From contig NC_030383.2 of NCBI RefSeq assembly GCF_001625215.2, forward strand, positions 60,502,949-60,566,948: a stretch of 64,000 nt of DNA, written 5' to 3'. The position numbers were made by a program, and so were the translations under genes. Position 1 is the first letter of the stretch; each line of letters begins with the position of its first letter. This DNA is from Daucus carota subsp. sativus. Its lineage: Eukaryota > Streptophyta > Magnoliopsida > Apiales > Apiaceae. Below, piece after piece: positions 11,451-23,738 of this stretch. Below the pieces are notes generated by a model that was not told where the DNA came from, made no database searches, and worked only from the letters and a program-made list of their open reading frames with translations.

Positions 11451-11800
11451 TTAGAACCAAACTTACTTTCTTTTCGGCCTAAATTCTGTGCATCCTTTGC
11501 TTAAACCGGTCCCTGAAACTGGCCAGGTTTTGTCACTATAACCTTACAGTTTTGAGAATTACAATCTTATATAGTTTCTTACACACGCTCTTTGACGAAT
11601 AATTAGAACCAAACTTGCTTTCTTTTCGGCCTAAAATCTTATATAGTTTCTTACACACACTCTTTGACGAATAATTAGAACCAAACTTGCTTTCTTTTCG
11701 GCCTAAGGTTCTGTGCATCTTTTACTTAAACCGGTCCCTGAAACTGGCCAGTTTTCTTCACCATAACCTTACAGTCTTGAGAATGACGATCTTATATATC
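11451..11800. repeat. Imperfect tandem duplications downstream of INO80B
   Basis: The block AGAACCAAACTTGCTTTCTT...CGGCCTAA appears three times (from about 11453, 11605 and 11679). The adjoining block with CTTAAACCGGTCCCTGAAAC appears twice. The arrangement shows at least two rounds of slippage or unequal exchange. No gene is present. Confidence 0.8.
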
Positions 11801-12790
11801 GTCTCTCGGGTGATCAAGTTTTAAACTTCAAAATCCTCTTGAATTACCACCTAGCCTCTTCTGAAATAAGTCTATGAATGGTCAGCCTGGGCATAACCTT
11901 TAGAATGTGAAAGACTGGTGAAGATGATTGAATGTAGGTATCTATATACCTATCTTCTTATGACCCTTAAAATCCCAGTCCGTGCGAGAACTTGATTGTG
12001 GGTGGTTAGGGCGTTCTAGTAGGGACATTTGGTGAATGCTGTTGACATTTGATAAAGAAAGATGCACTGCATTATATTCTCTCATAGTTTTACACTGGTA
12101 ATGTCTAAATACGAAAGAGTTCATGTCTCAGGTTGAATCACGTGTGCGTGGATTTGTATAGTATATGGAGATTTCATCATTCATATTTTCAGAGGTTAAG
12201 ATCATTACATTTTCATGTTACTATAAACATAATTATTTGATGAATTATGCTTATAAAATATCAAATTGCACTAGACCATTTTGTTTATGCACGTCTAATA
12301 TTCTTAAATTTATACACGTAAGATATTAGAGTATACTAATTATTAAAATAAATTTTAATGTGTTCTGATTCGATAAATATGCTAGTAATTTAAATGGTCT
12401 GCAATTATAAAGTGATTATACTTGTTATGTTATGTATCATTGTTTCTTAGTTTATCATTTCGCAGAAGTAAAAAAAAGGAAATGACATCTGAATCAATTT
12501 CGCAAATTTTTAAAAAAAATAGCATTCTACAAATTTTTCTCTAGGAGAAAGAAATGAATGTTTGGTAAAAAAGTCCCCCGACTTTTATATGACTTTTTAT
12601 CAAATGAGAAGTTTTGAGTCCTAACGGCTCATCCGTTTCATCTTTTTACATTTCAGATTTATAATAAATTTTATATATCTATAGATATCATTTTTGTTAA
12701 ATTAAATATATTCTTCCAACCTTAAAAAAATATATATATTATTTCCAACACTTAATCAAATATATTTCTTAACGCAATTACTCATCCCAA
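11801..12790. other. AT-rich spacer
   Basis: Nothing coding or repeat-structured was recognised in this stretch. Confidence 0.35.
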
Positions 12791-12797
12791 ACAACAC

Positions 12798-13569
12798 TTA
12801 GGGCAAATCCGAAAGTGACCTAAAAGTCCAAATTTGGACCGGCCTAAATCTTCTCAACTGTGGTCTAAATCTTGGTCCAAATTTAGGCCGGTGAATTTAG
12901 CCCGGCACTATTCACCGACCTAAATCTTTTTACTAATATAATAATAGCTTTTTATCTTTTATATATTTAGTTAATTGAATGATTATATATTAATATAATT
13001 ATTAAATAGTTATAAATTATTTTTAATATATTTTACTTAAATAATTATATATATTAATTTTGAAATATAATAAAATTAAACACTTTTAAAATAATCCAAA
13101 TTAACAATACATTAAACATAAGATAAAGATTATATTCGATAAAGCTAAATTACAAATACACTTTACACCAAAACATAATAACTAAAACTTCAAAAACATA
13201 ACACAAACTAAAACTTCGACTTAATCAAATAAAAAATTGAGCATGGAACAATATATTAATTCGGAGTTGTATTGAATCTTTATCATTTTTATTTTAATTA
13301 ATTAAGTAAAATGTAGAATTTTCTTTTATTTTTTTGTTTAAATATAATGTTTTTCGAGTTTAATGAATTTATTGGGTTTAATATTAATATGAAATCTTAT
13401 ATTATTGGTAAAAAATTAGAATAATAATATAAATATAATTAGAAAAATAAAATATTTTTATATAAATTTGGATCAAAATTTAAGTCAAACTAGAATGAAA
13501 AAATGATTCGGTTAAAATTTGGATCAAGATTTAAGCTAAAATCTGGTCCTACTGTTGGAGATGGCCTTG
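12798..13569. mobile_element. Large MITE, family 2 copy a
   Basis: The left end has GGGCAAATCCGAAAG followed by CCAAATTTGGACC; the right end has TGGTCCTACTGTTGGAGATGG. The interior is extremely AT-rich. A related element at 52017-52688 has better-preserved ends (GGGCATCTCTAACC and GGTTGGAGTTGGTC). Superfamily is uncertain, perhaps Tourist/Harbinger. Confidence 0.6.
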
Positions 13570-14335
13570 TAGCTCACCTCTGGACTATAAATATAGCACA
13601 CCGACAGTGTATTTTTCAGCAAATCCAACATACAGAATTGTGATATAACTCCCTCAACTGCACTCCACCTGCTCAACCACTTGCAAGTAAAATAAACAAC
13701 AAAACCTCATCACCATCATTATCATCATGCATTGCATTTGCACCTCTGAGCACAACTAGGCTCGTGACCCTCGTGCTCACTTTCTCATATTGTAACCTCC
13801 ACTCTCTCTCTCTGTTGTTATCTTCTTTGATTTTTGCAAGAGTGTGGAGTCCCACTTAACCCAACCAGTAAAGCTACTACACTAGTCCTTGTTCCAATGG
13901 ACAAGATTCCCTCTAGTTGAGGAAGAGTCATATAAACAAACACCCTTATCTTAAGTACCCCACATTCTCCTCATTAACAATAAAGACAAAATCAGGCATA
14001 AAAATAATAATATCTCTCCGGTTTTCTTTACACTAACCATTTAATCGTGATACGGATACGAAAGTTCTCTAAACAGATACGAATGATATTTGGATATAAA
14101 TACTATCTCTCCCGTTTTTTTAACATCGATCATTTAATCTTTTCTACTAGATACGGGTATGAGAGTTGTCTAAGACAGATGACACTCGAATAAGGGTATG
14201 AGAATGTGTTTAATTATTATATAGAAGAAAGGGAGGATATAATTTACTGCTGCTATTCTAGTAAAACTTATGTATTATATGAACAATCAGGTACATTTCC
14301 TAAAGATGCAATAACAACAAAAAGCAGTTTTATTT
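13570..14335. other. Spacer between MITE and WRKY 3' end, with an unassigned less AT-rich segment
   Basis: A TATAAATA motif near 13587 is followed by sequence of higher complexity to about 13880. A 60-codon minus-strand frame (13673-13855) has no recognised similarity. It may be a relic or a non-coding transcript; the rest is plain spacer. Confidence 0.3.
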
Positions 14336-15771
14336 CTAAGACAAGTGAATAAGAATCCTGTCCTCAAAGAAATTCCCCCTCCAGAAGCTGGTGAAAGAGG
14401 ATGATGTGGGCAGTTCTCCAAGCTCATCAAAGAAGTCATTTTCCTCTGATTTTGGTGTGGCAAAGGTCATCAGATGAGGATAACAGAGTGGCTTCTCCTT
14501 CTCATCAAACAAAATATTCTCGAAATTCTCCGTAAACTGGATCCCTTCTTCCTGCTTGATATCAGAAATGATACCTTGATGCTCAGAGCCACTCAATGGA
14601 GAATGTATGTAGTGAAAATCACTAGTAATTTTCTCACTACCAACATTTTCATCAAATGAGTACCCTTGATCCTTCACTTCTACTTCTTTTCGATCTTCTG
14701 GTTCCTCAAGACTGTCGATTTTAACTTCTTCTTCCTGCTCTTCTTCCTTCTCTTGTTCCAGTTCTTCTTTTAGCTCTTTAGGATTTGGATGGTTATGACT
14801 AGAAGTGTAAGTGATAATAAGAAGTGAAGCATCAGTTCTGCATCTTTCCACTTGTTTTTTGGCTAAACAACCTTTTGAAGTGCTACATCTATAATATCCC
14901 CTGCAGAGAATCAGGTGCCAAAAGATCTAGTCAGAAAGGAATATAATCTGTTGAGTTAGTTACATGACAGGGCTTAGATCAAGTTACAGTTAGGATTTAT
15001 ACTGTTTTGTAATAGAAACTTTTTACAAGCTTTTACCATACCATTATGTTGTACATACATGAATTCGGAAAAAGGACAAAACTTTCTGGCTACTTGTAAA
15101 AACTTGAGGTTATAAGAGAACAAGAAAATCCAGTCTCATCTTGGTCAGGTGACATAAAATTACCAAAAAGAAATTACTTATTTCTCTCAGAAAATAAGTG
15201 TAGGAGGGCTAATGACCTTGCTCGATTGGAGAGGCCGTTTCCAGAAAATGACCCCGGACACGAAAAAACTTATAATTATGATATATCGGTAGGAGAGGCC
15301 GTTTCCAGAAAACGACCCTGAACACGAAAAAACTTATAATTATGATATACCGGGACTCCGGGAGAGGCTGTTTCCGAGAAATACCAGAGACGGAGAAACT
15401 TATATGTATGTTATATTGAGGATGAAGGGTAGGACTTAGGAGTACCTGGGATAAGGGGATCCTTTGATGGGTTTTTGCCCATATTTTCTCCAAGACCAAG
15501 AATCAGAAGGTGGCCCTTCATTCTTGTGTTTCTTGTTTTCATTGGCCTCTATCTTCACTGTCACAACAGTCTTCTCTGACATTTTCCTGTGAGAAAAACA
15601 AGGGGAAGAAATGAAGAAAGAGTTTCTGCATGTTGGCAAATTTCAAGAAACTGCAGAGTTTTAAGGAGTTGAACAACCAATGAACCAAACCAACCTTTTC
15701 TTTGAAGTCTGAGTATCTGATTTTTCTTCTGAAATCTTGAGGTCCAGGCTTGGAGAGGGAGAGCAATCCAT
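14336..15771 (-). CDS. Group IIe WRKY transcription factor (WRKY65/69-like)
   Basis: Three exons on the minus strand: 15771-15695, 15586-15446 and 14900-14336; 783 nt and 260 residues. The start is [12 protein letters not shown]. The DNA-binding domain carries WRKYGQK at residues 58-64 and a zinc site C78-x5-C84-x23-H108-x-H110, the C2H2 pattern of group II. It would bind W-boxes (TTGACY) in promoters. The second intron falls between YPR and GYYRC, the conserved R-type intron position of WRKY domains. [25 protein letters not shown] matches the IIe subgroup. Deviations from the usual GCPARKQVERSR are Leu for Pro and Cys for Ser ([12 protein letters not shown]). The C-terminal half is acidic ([15 protein letters not shown]), a possible activation region. 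Confidence 0.93.
15226..15420. repeat. Tandem repeat of about 65 bp in WRKY intron 2
   Basis: Two close units and one divergent unit begin GAGAGGCCGTTTCC and contain GAAAAAACTTATAATTATGA. They sit inside the second intron, close to the exon 2 donor. Confidence 0.85.
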
Positions 15772-15863
15772 GCTATTGGCTGGCTAGAGAGAGATGCAAT
15801 ACAAAAGTTGCAGAATCAAGAAGCAAGATGGATCAAGATCAGAGCTCAGTTAAATGATTGATT

Positions 15864-15926
15864 GAGAGAGGGAGAGATTGAGAGAGAGAGAGAGAGAGAG
15901 TTGAGTGTGTGTGTGAGAGTGTGTGT
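15864..15926 (-). repeat. GA/GT microsatellite in the WRKY 5' leader
   Basis: On the gene's sense strand this is an (AC)n tract followed by a (TC)n tract, roughly 95-155 bases upstream of the start codon. CT-rich tracts near the transcription start are frequent in plant genes. Likely polymorphic. Confidence 0.75.
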
Positions 15927-16612
15927 AGATAAGCAAGAAAGATGACAAAGCCACGAGTTGCTTTCTTTATTTCTTTTCTTCTCACTCATTAATTATACCC
16001 CATCTACAAACAACTTTGCATTTCACCACCCCCACCTTCCAACTTCACAAAGCATACAAATTATAATATCCCAGGCATTTTAATTAATTTAGTAATATAG
16101 GATGTATTCATTAAAATATCTGCATGATCATTAAGATTTGCAATCAGACATGTTTGATGACCCTTTCTTATTTTAAATCAAAAAAATATTTATAAAAGCA
16201 AATAATAGTACGTAGTTTTTGAAAATTATTTTCTAAATTTTATGTAATAAAAATAATATCATCTAAATTAAATAATTCATCAAATTTTATTTTTATTATT
16301 ATATTTTTAATAACTCAAAAAAATTGATGATATCTTATTACGCTAAATTAAAATTAATTTTTTTTATTATGATTTAAATAATTTTAAGTTATCCTCTAAT
16401 CTCTGATTAAAATATTTTACCAATTCATTATTGATTTATCAAAACTTCAAATTATACTCTTATATTATTAAAATTTGTAATTTGTCAGATAATACTCTCC
16501 ATACATCCTAAATCGATGAATCAATTTACTATTTCTGCTTATTAAACTTGTAATCATGTAATGGTAATGGACGGTATTTGTACTTTGATAGTTGCCCGGG
16601 GATTTACATTCC

Positions 16613-16850
16613 ATCACTTCCTTCTATATCTCATAATAAGATTCATTTTCATTTATTCACGTAATTTGAGATGTAAAAAAAATATATTTCGATATATTAA
16701 TTTTTCAATTTTTTTTTCTAAATAACAGTTTAACATATGTATTTTTATTTAGAAAAAAATTTGAAAAATAATATGTAGAACCATATTTTTTTTACAACTC
16801 AAATTACGTGTTAAAAATTAAAGCCACTCTTATTATAGCGAAAGAGGGAG
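16613..16850. mobile_element. Degenerate Stowaway-like MITE
   Basis: Arms contain TCACGTAATTTGAG on the left and CTCAAATTACGTG on the right, in a larger inverted repeat ending AGAGGGAGTA. The left terminus is worn. Confidence 0.55.
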
Positions 16851-17823
16851 TAACATTTATGTGCACGTGTCGATGACCGGTAATATACAAGATAAAACTA
16901 ACCGTTAGAGAAAAAGAAAAAAAATTGTGCAGCAATATCCAGGATAAAACTAATCTTTATGTATCCGTTACTGTATCTGGTTACCTGCTTTCACGCTTTT
17001 TTCTCGAAAAAAATTTGTGAGTGATTCTGGTGGGTTGGATAGAAAGTGATGTGTTTGCCATTTCAAAGTCTAAATTCACCTAATCCGATAGTAGTATCTT
17101 TGTTCGGTTTCATTTTTCAAACATGTTTGTTATTGCCAACTTCCAAACACAAACACATCTGGGCTGCTGTTGCAACCAACGTTCACTTACGTTAGTCGTT
17201 ACTCCATTCAGTGAGAGCTGGTTCATGTTGTGTTCTAGAGACTGTTCCGCGAGATTTGGGTGCTTTAAAAAATTATTTGAATTGATATCCTATTTTTAAG
17301 ATCGTAAAAATATATTTGTATATGTATATTTAAATCAAAAAATTCGACTAATTATGTATAATATAAAATTTAAAAAAAATTATATCTAAATACAACTAAA
17401 ATCTGTGTCTTCTGCAATGTTCTAAAAATCCCCGATTTATTAAAGCATCCCCGATTAATTTTAATAATTTACTGATTACATTTCGATTTGATTAAAATTC
17501 TCTAATCTATTGATAAAAATTCTGATAAATCTCCGATAAATCACGAATTCATGTTAATTTACGGACATGATCTTTTGTCAAAATGGTGTCGTCTACACAC
17601 ATTATGATATTTTATTCGAAAGGGAACCTGTTAGCAGTACATAATCTAATATAAATTGATAAATTTATAGACGCAGCACATGATTTATATAAACTCCCGT
17701 ACGAAAAATACTCGAGTCAAACTTGTGATCATTTGATTATGATTTACACATTTTTTTTTGTCAGGGATTATGATTTACACATTTAAACCACCGCACCAAA
17801 TCGGATTTTTCACTAAATAATAC

Positions 17824-18066
17824 TACTCCTTCCGTTTCACCAGATTCTTTACAATTTTTTTTTTAGACTATTCATTCATTTTTTTACATTACAAAACTTT
17901 TTCAGAATAGTTAATAGATCCCATCACTTTTTCTTCTTTTTCACACTATAATAGATCCCACCAATTCACCTACGTTTCTTTATCTTTTTCACTATTTTAT
18001 ACATATTTTTCTTAACGTTCATGTCCAAACCCAATGTAAACAATTGGGTAGGACGGACGAAGTACG
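17824..18066. mobile_element. Stowaway-like MITE, degenerate
   Basis: It begins ACTCCTTCCGTTTCACCAGA and ends with GGTAGGACGGACGAAGTA, an inverted relative. Interior is AT-rich and non-coding. Confidence 0.55.
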
Positions 18067-18790
18067 GGCAACTTTAGTTCTTTGGTAAATCATACTCTAA
18101 ACGGATAATATCGTTCGTAAATACTTATTTATTTTCCAAACGAATATTCGACTCAACTAGCAGCCTAGTCTATTGTAAACTCCGTTGAGAAGACGGACGT
18201 ATATAAACTCGTTGATGCATAATTTTGATGGACATTTCGATAAGAACGTGTGGATAAGGGCCCCAAACATGTGGGCCCAATCTTGAAAAATTAATTGTTA
18301 GCCCAAATTTTGGAGCAGATGGGTTTTATTTTTGGAATGAACCTGTCATGTCTATCTGTTTCAATGAAACTAATTGGATTTACAAGTTGGTTGCCTAATT
18401 ACAAAGGCTGCTCCTTGCTTGTTGAAATATCCAACTCTTTTCTCTCAATGATTATTGGACGGAAAAGATAACTTGAAATGAATTAGGATAGGGAAGTGAG
18501 TAGGATGGATTTGTATCAACGTCGGTTAGGGTATTGAGAGCCTCACTAATAACGAAGAATTTTTAATAAAAAATTATTATTTTATTATAAATAAAAAATT
18601 ATATAAATTATGGTAGAGAAATTGAATCCTAATAATACATTCTTTTTAGCTAAAAATTTAACCTCCGATTATATTTGTCGAATTTCTGGTCCTCTAGTGA
18701 TAGTGAAAAATTTATAAGAGATTCCACGTTATTTATTAACATAATAAAATGATTATATTCTATTTATAACACCCTAAATATAAATAATAT
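18067..18790. other. Intergenic AT-rich spacer
   Basis: No gene or clear repeat was recognised between the flanking MITEs. Confidence 0.35.
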
Positions 18791-18792
18791 GG

Positions 18793-19290
18793 TGGTGTTT
18801 GGCTACGGCTTTTAAGCCGACTTCTGGGCTTATAAGTTAGAAGTACTTATTTCGTACTGTTTGTGTAATAAGTCAAGAAGCACTTATAAAAAGCTAGGAA
18901 TGCTAGCTTTTGTTTCAGGACTTCTGCTTATTTCCCAAACACTTTAATCACTTATAAAGTCTTGTCTGGCTTCTAACTTCTACTCCACTTTTTTATTTTA
19001 AGCAAGAAGCACTTATTTTAAGCTTAGCCAAACGGCCCCTATATAGGGGCTGTTTGGGTGAACTTAAAATAAGTGCTTCTTGCTTAAAATACAAAAGTGG
19101 AGTAGAAGTTAGAAACAAGATAAGACTTATAAGTGATTAAAGTGTTTAGGAAATAAGCAGAAACCCGAAACAAAAGCTAAGTATTCCTAACTTTTTATAA
19201 CTGCTTCTTGACTTATTAAATGCTCCTAACTTATAATGTATAATATAGAAGCTGGACTTATAAGTTTTAAACAAACACCCACATAATTTT
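18793..19290. mobile_element. Two hAT-type MITEs in inverted orientation forming a 0.5-kb palindrome
   Basis: Copy 1 (18793-19041) starts TGTTTGGCTACGGC and ends GCCAAACGGCCCC. Copy 2 (19046-19290) starts GGGGCTGTTTGGGTG and runs back through the same sequence in reverse complement. They meet at CCCCTATATAGGGG. Both carry AAGCAAGAAGCACTTATTTT next to the centre. The whole can fold into one long hairpin. Confidence 0.85.
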
Positions 19291-19602
19291 CAAATATAGC
19301 TAATCAAAACAGTTAATGGAATTGAAGCACTAATTTTTTTTACTAATACTTTTATGTGTTTACTTCATTGAATATTTAAAAATATTGACCAAATTTTTTT
19401 ATCCAATCAATGTGTTTTAAGAGTGTATTTGCTGGTTTCGTCCTAGATATCCCGTTTTGTGCATGCGTGTATGAGTAATAGCAATATGCTGTCAAGTGTC
19501 AACATATAAGCTTAAAAACTCGTTTCTTTTTATAGAATTTTAGGGGTGAAGTTGTCAAAAAATATTTTAAATTAAAAATATCACCTGTTTCAAGCAGGAA
19601 TG

Positions 19603-19789
19603 GATCTAAGATTCAAATTGTAAGAGACACCAAACAAATTTTCGAAAAATACATATATATATTTAAATTTTGTGAGCGTACTTAAATAATTTTGTAAAAT
19701 TTACAATGATGAAAAAATATAAAAAAAAAATTTAGCGGAAACACGTATCCCCACGTGCCTCTTCTTAGATCCACCCTGGTATTAAGACA
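19603..19789. mobile_element. Small TIR element, family 3 copy a
   Basis: GGAATGGATCTAAGATTCAAA at the left and CTTAGATCCACCCTGG at the right are inverted relatives. ACACCAAACAAATTTT and TTTTGTAAAATTTA in the interior match copy b at 29577-29742. Confidence 0.6.
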
Positions 19790-20315
19790 GGTGTATGTAA
19801 TTTACGTTCCGTACCTTCGTTAGAAGAATTATTACTCCAGCTAACTACTAGCTAGAGTACCCACTAACCAGTATTCACAGTATGAACTAGGTCATCAATC
19901 ATGCCTATCCTCCAGATTTGAGCCCATGCTACTTGATGGACCACCTCAAATCCAAACAGAAAAGCCCAAAAAATACTACGGCTTGGGCTTAATAACATGT
20001 ACAGTATTCGTAAATTAAAGATGAGAATGGAATTTGCATTTATATTCTAGGCTTAGATTAGAAGTAGATACCTGAGCTCAGCGTTCGGTTTATAGTTTAT
20101 ACAGTCCTGCAATAGAGTAATTACCCCAAATTTAAATCTACAAAGTTGTGGCAGCTTTCTTACTATTTATTCGTGATCAATGGATTTATAATTAAAAAAT
20201 CTCAATTTAAATATTTTAAATAAAATTCAGTTTCCCTCTTTCTGCTACTTCTTTTATTCAACTTTTGATATAAAAAGTTCCACGAACAAAATTGAAAATA
20301 TCGTGCAATCTGTGT
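19790..20315. other. Spacer
   Basis: Nothing recognised. Confidence 0.3.
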
Positions 20316-20317
20316 CA

Positions 20318-20732
20318 GGGGTGATCGCGGTCCGGTTTGGTTCGGATTGGAGGTAGAACCGGAACCAAACCGTACATTAGCGGTTTTTTAAAATCTCAAA
20401 CCAACCCGTGAACCGCAAACCAATTAACCCGGACCATGCGGTGCGGTTTTTGATGGTTCGGTTAAACGGATTGATCGGTTTATGACTAAGGCTTATAATC
20501 AGAGATGAGAATTTATGAATAATACTAGAAAATAACGTATCATTTTGTCTCCATTTGCACAATTTCACATAGTTAAATTAAAATACAAACTTTAGTCTAA
20601 TAAAATGTATAAACTTGAATCGAAGTCGTGGATCAATGAATTGATATGGCTTGTAGTTTGTATTGATAAGGTAACTAATTAAACAACAACCTCAGCAAGT
20701 ATAAACTAAAAAGGTAATATATTTATATAAAA

Positions 20733-20767
<35 letters not shown>

Positions 20768-20972
20768 AAAAATTATATTGTATATATATAAATATGCGGT
20801 TCGGGTTATAACGGGTTGGTTTAATATAAAACCAAAACCAATCCACAAACCACGGTTTTTAAATTAGTCGAACCGAAACCGTAAACCTCATCTCGGTTTC
20901 GGTTTGGATCGGATTAATATCGGATTGGTTTATGCGGATTTTGCGGTTTAAACCAGACCGTGATCACCCCTA
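20318..20972. mobile_element. MITE with GGTTCGG-rich arms
   Basis: Left end AGGGGTGATCGCGGTCCGG and right end CCAGACCGTGATCACCCCT are inverted repeats. The arms are rich in CCAAACCG/CGGTTTGG motifs. An (AT)n microsatellite lies at about 20738-20763. Confidence 0.75.
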
Positions 20973-20993
20973 ATCTGTGTTACAAAGTCTTAG

Positions 20994-21830
20994 GGGTCAT
21001 TTGTTAAATCTGAACGGTAAATTCTGAACAGTTAATTTTCTGAATGATTGATAATCTGGATGCTGGATGAATGGTATTATTTGATAACTAAATTTTTTAG
21101 TTTCTGAATGAAATGCTTGTTTATTTTACATTTATATTATAATGATACACTATTCATGAATTCATTTAAAATGAATATATATAATAATATCTTGTATGTT
21201 TATTCCTATATTCTAATATAATAATTGTTTTTAATTTTTAAACCTAATTTTAGGTAATAAATAATGGTATGGAAAAAAATGATACATATGAATATTATTT
21301 TTTTTCACACAACAAAATATATTTCGAAATATATCTTTGATTAATTCTTAAAAAATATTTGATCAAATCGATTTTTAAAATTTGATTAGCGGTATGATTT
21401 TTTTAATAGTATATTACACTGTAAATACGACTAACATATTAAAATTTATTAGAATGTTAATAAACTTTTACTTATTCATTTAATTAAGCATTTTAACTAG
21501 TCTCCTTGTTTTTAAATTAATTTGTTATACGTACCTCTTAATTTTTATTTTTAATTAATAAATAAATAAGAATGGGTAGTTGATAGTTTTTAATATAGAA
21601 CTCTCGAAGGAGTAGTAAAAAGCATCAGTATTCCACTCAAAAAAAAAACATCAGTATACTGCATAATCATCCCCTGGACCATCCAACTTCCTTTTTATGC
21701 CTCAGTCGTCCAGACAAATTTTTTTTGTCGTCCAGAATTTTGTTTTGTGTCGTCCAGCTGTGTCAATTTAACAAACAGTGTGAACAAGAGGTATGGTTCA
21801 GATTGGTGGGTGTTAACAAATGAGGCCTAA
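20994..21830. mobile_element. 837-bp TIR element, tandem unit 1
   Basis: It starts GGGTCATTTGTTAAATCTGA and ends GTTAACAAATGAGGCC, inverted termini. TTA, TAA and TAA trinucleotides lie at the left edge, the junction and the right edge of the pair, which suits a Tourist/PIF-Harbinger element. The inside has no transposase frame. Confidence 0.8.
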
Positions 21831-22669
21831 GGGTCATTTGTTAAATCTGAACGGTAAATTCTGAACAGTTAATTTTCTGAATGATTGATAATCTGGATGC
21901 TGGATGAATGGTATCATTTGATAACTAAATTTTTTAGTTTCTGAATGAAATGCTTGTTTATTTTACATTTATATTATAATGATACACTATTCATGAATTC
22001 ATTTAAAATGAATATATATAATAATATCTTGTATGTTTATTCCTATATTCTAATATAATAATTGTTTTTAATTTTTAAACCTAATTTTAGGTAATAAATA
22101 ATGGTATGGAAAAAAATGATACATATGAATATTATTTTTTTTCACACAACAAAATATATTTCGAAATATATCTTTGATTAATTCTTAAAAAATATTTGAC
22201 CAAATCGATTTTTAAAATTTGATTAGCGGTATGATTTTTTTAATAGTATATTACACTGTAAATACGACTAACATATTAAAATTTATTAGAATGTTAATAA
22301 ACTTTTACTTATTCATTTAATTAAGCATTTTAACTAGTCTCCTTGTTTTTAAATTAATTTGTTATACGTACCTCTTAATTTTTATTTTTAATTAATAAAT
22401 AAATAAGAATGGGTAGTTGATAGTTTTTAATATAGAACTCTCGAAGGGGTAGTAAAAAGTATCAGTATTCCACTAAAAAAAAAACATCAGTATACTGCAT
22501 AATCATCCCCTGGACCATCCAACTTCCTTTTTATGCCTCAGTCGTCTAGACAAATTTTTTTTGTCGTCCAGAATTTTTTTTGTGTCGTCCAGCTGTGTCA
22601 ATTTAACAAACGGTGTGAATAAGAGGTATGGTTCAGATTGGTGTCATTCAGGTGTTAACAAATGAGACC
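21831..22669. mobile_element. 837-bp TIR element, tandem unit 2
   Basis: It repeats unit 1 almost base for base, abutting it head to tail at GGCCTAA/GGGTCATTTG. By eye only about ten substitutions or small indels differ, plus the last 40 bases, where unit 2 keeps TGTCATTCAGGTGTTAAC and unit 1 is shortened. Confidence 0.85.
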
Positions 22670-23380
22670 TAATAAAAAGAATCTAACAACTAAAATCTCA
22701 AATATAAGCATTTCCAATAAGATTGGTTAAAATTGGTGGGTTAAATGAACACGCAGGACATTCTCTATAGCTAATCAAAACAGTCAATGGAATTGAAGCA
22801 CTAGGTTCTTTCAATATTTTTTGTAAGAGCCAAACATATTTTATAGCGACCAAATATTATATTTATATAAATATGAAAATTAAGATACGATTTTAAAAAA
22901 AATTATAATATATACGTATATACCACAATATAGCGACAACCTGAGATTGCCTTGTGCCATGCCTGATGTAATCTAAGTATCTAGCCTTGTGCCTGCGGTA
23001 TTAATCACCCAAACAACAAAGTCTCCTCTAATTTAATTTGGAAGGATTTGTTGCCACGAGCTCATCCTAAGCACTAAGTTTCATATATTTTGAATATTTG
23101 ATTAGTGTGATTGTTGTTATATATATCCATCATTATTAAAAAACAAGAGATCAGAATGAGTCAAATTTATAATTTTTAATATTAATCATTCGTTCATGAG
23201 CACACAATAGAAAAAACGATTAAACTAAATTAAAAGTACAGGTAGAAAGTTGTGGTGGACTAAATTCTTTTGGAAAAAGGTAGAGGCCGACTTAATCCGA
23301 CTTTGATCACTTTCTAATATCCAATCAAGTAAAAGCCTACATGGAATTTCAGGTATTCATATATTCCCCATAAAATTTAT
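22670..23380. other. Spacer
   Basis: AT-rich. The string CTAATCAAAACAGT(T/C)AATGG around 22775 also occurs near 19303, so a repeat fragment is shared. No gene. Confidence 0.35.
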
Positions 23381-23381
23381 A

Positions 23382-23602
23382 CTCCCTCCGTCCCATTTTA
23401 ACTGCTTTTGACTTTTTTACACGTATTTTAAGGTGTTAAAAAAATATTATTCTTTATAAAATTTATATCAAATAAAAGTTTAGAATCTAAACTTTTATTT
23501 GATATAAGAATTGAATTTTTTTATTAACCGTAGACATTGTCTTTTTACACCTCAATATACGTGTTAAAAAGTCAAACATCACTTAAAATGGGACAGAGGG
23601 AG
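23382..23602. mobile_element. Stowaway MITE, well preserved
   Basis: CTCCCTCCGTCCCATTTTAA at the left and TTAAAATGGGACAGAGGGAG at the right, flanked by TA on both sides. 221 bp and strongly palindromic. Confidence 0.9.
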
Positions 23603-23738
23603 TAACATGCTTCACCAGAAACAGAGGATCCACTTAAAAAGATATGCATTATTTCAGAAGTTGTCTCACCTCGATTGTAGAATAGATAAATAGCTAGAAT
23701 ATAAACAGTTAGGTGTCTAAAAACAAAACGAGATTTAC

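Noticed and set aside
11451-11800. Spaced repeats resembling a CRISPR array
   Set aside because: This is a plant nuclear region; the units are imperfect tandem duplications without constant repeat and unique spacer structure.
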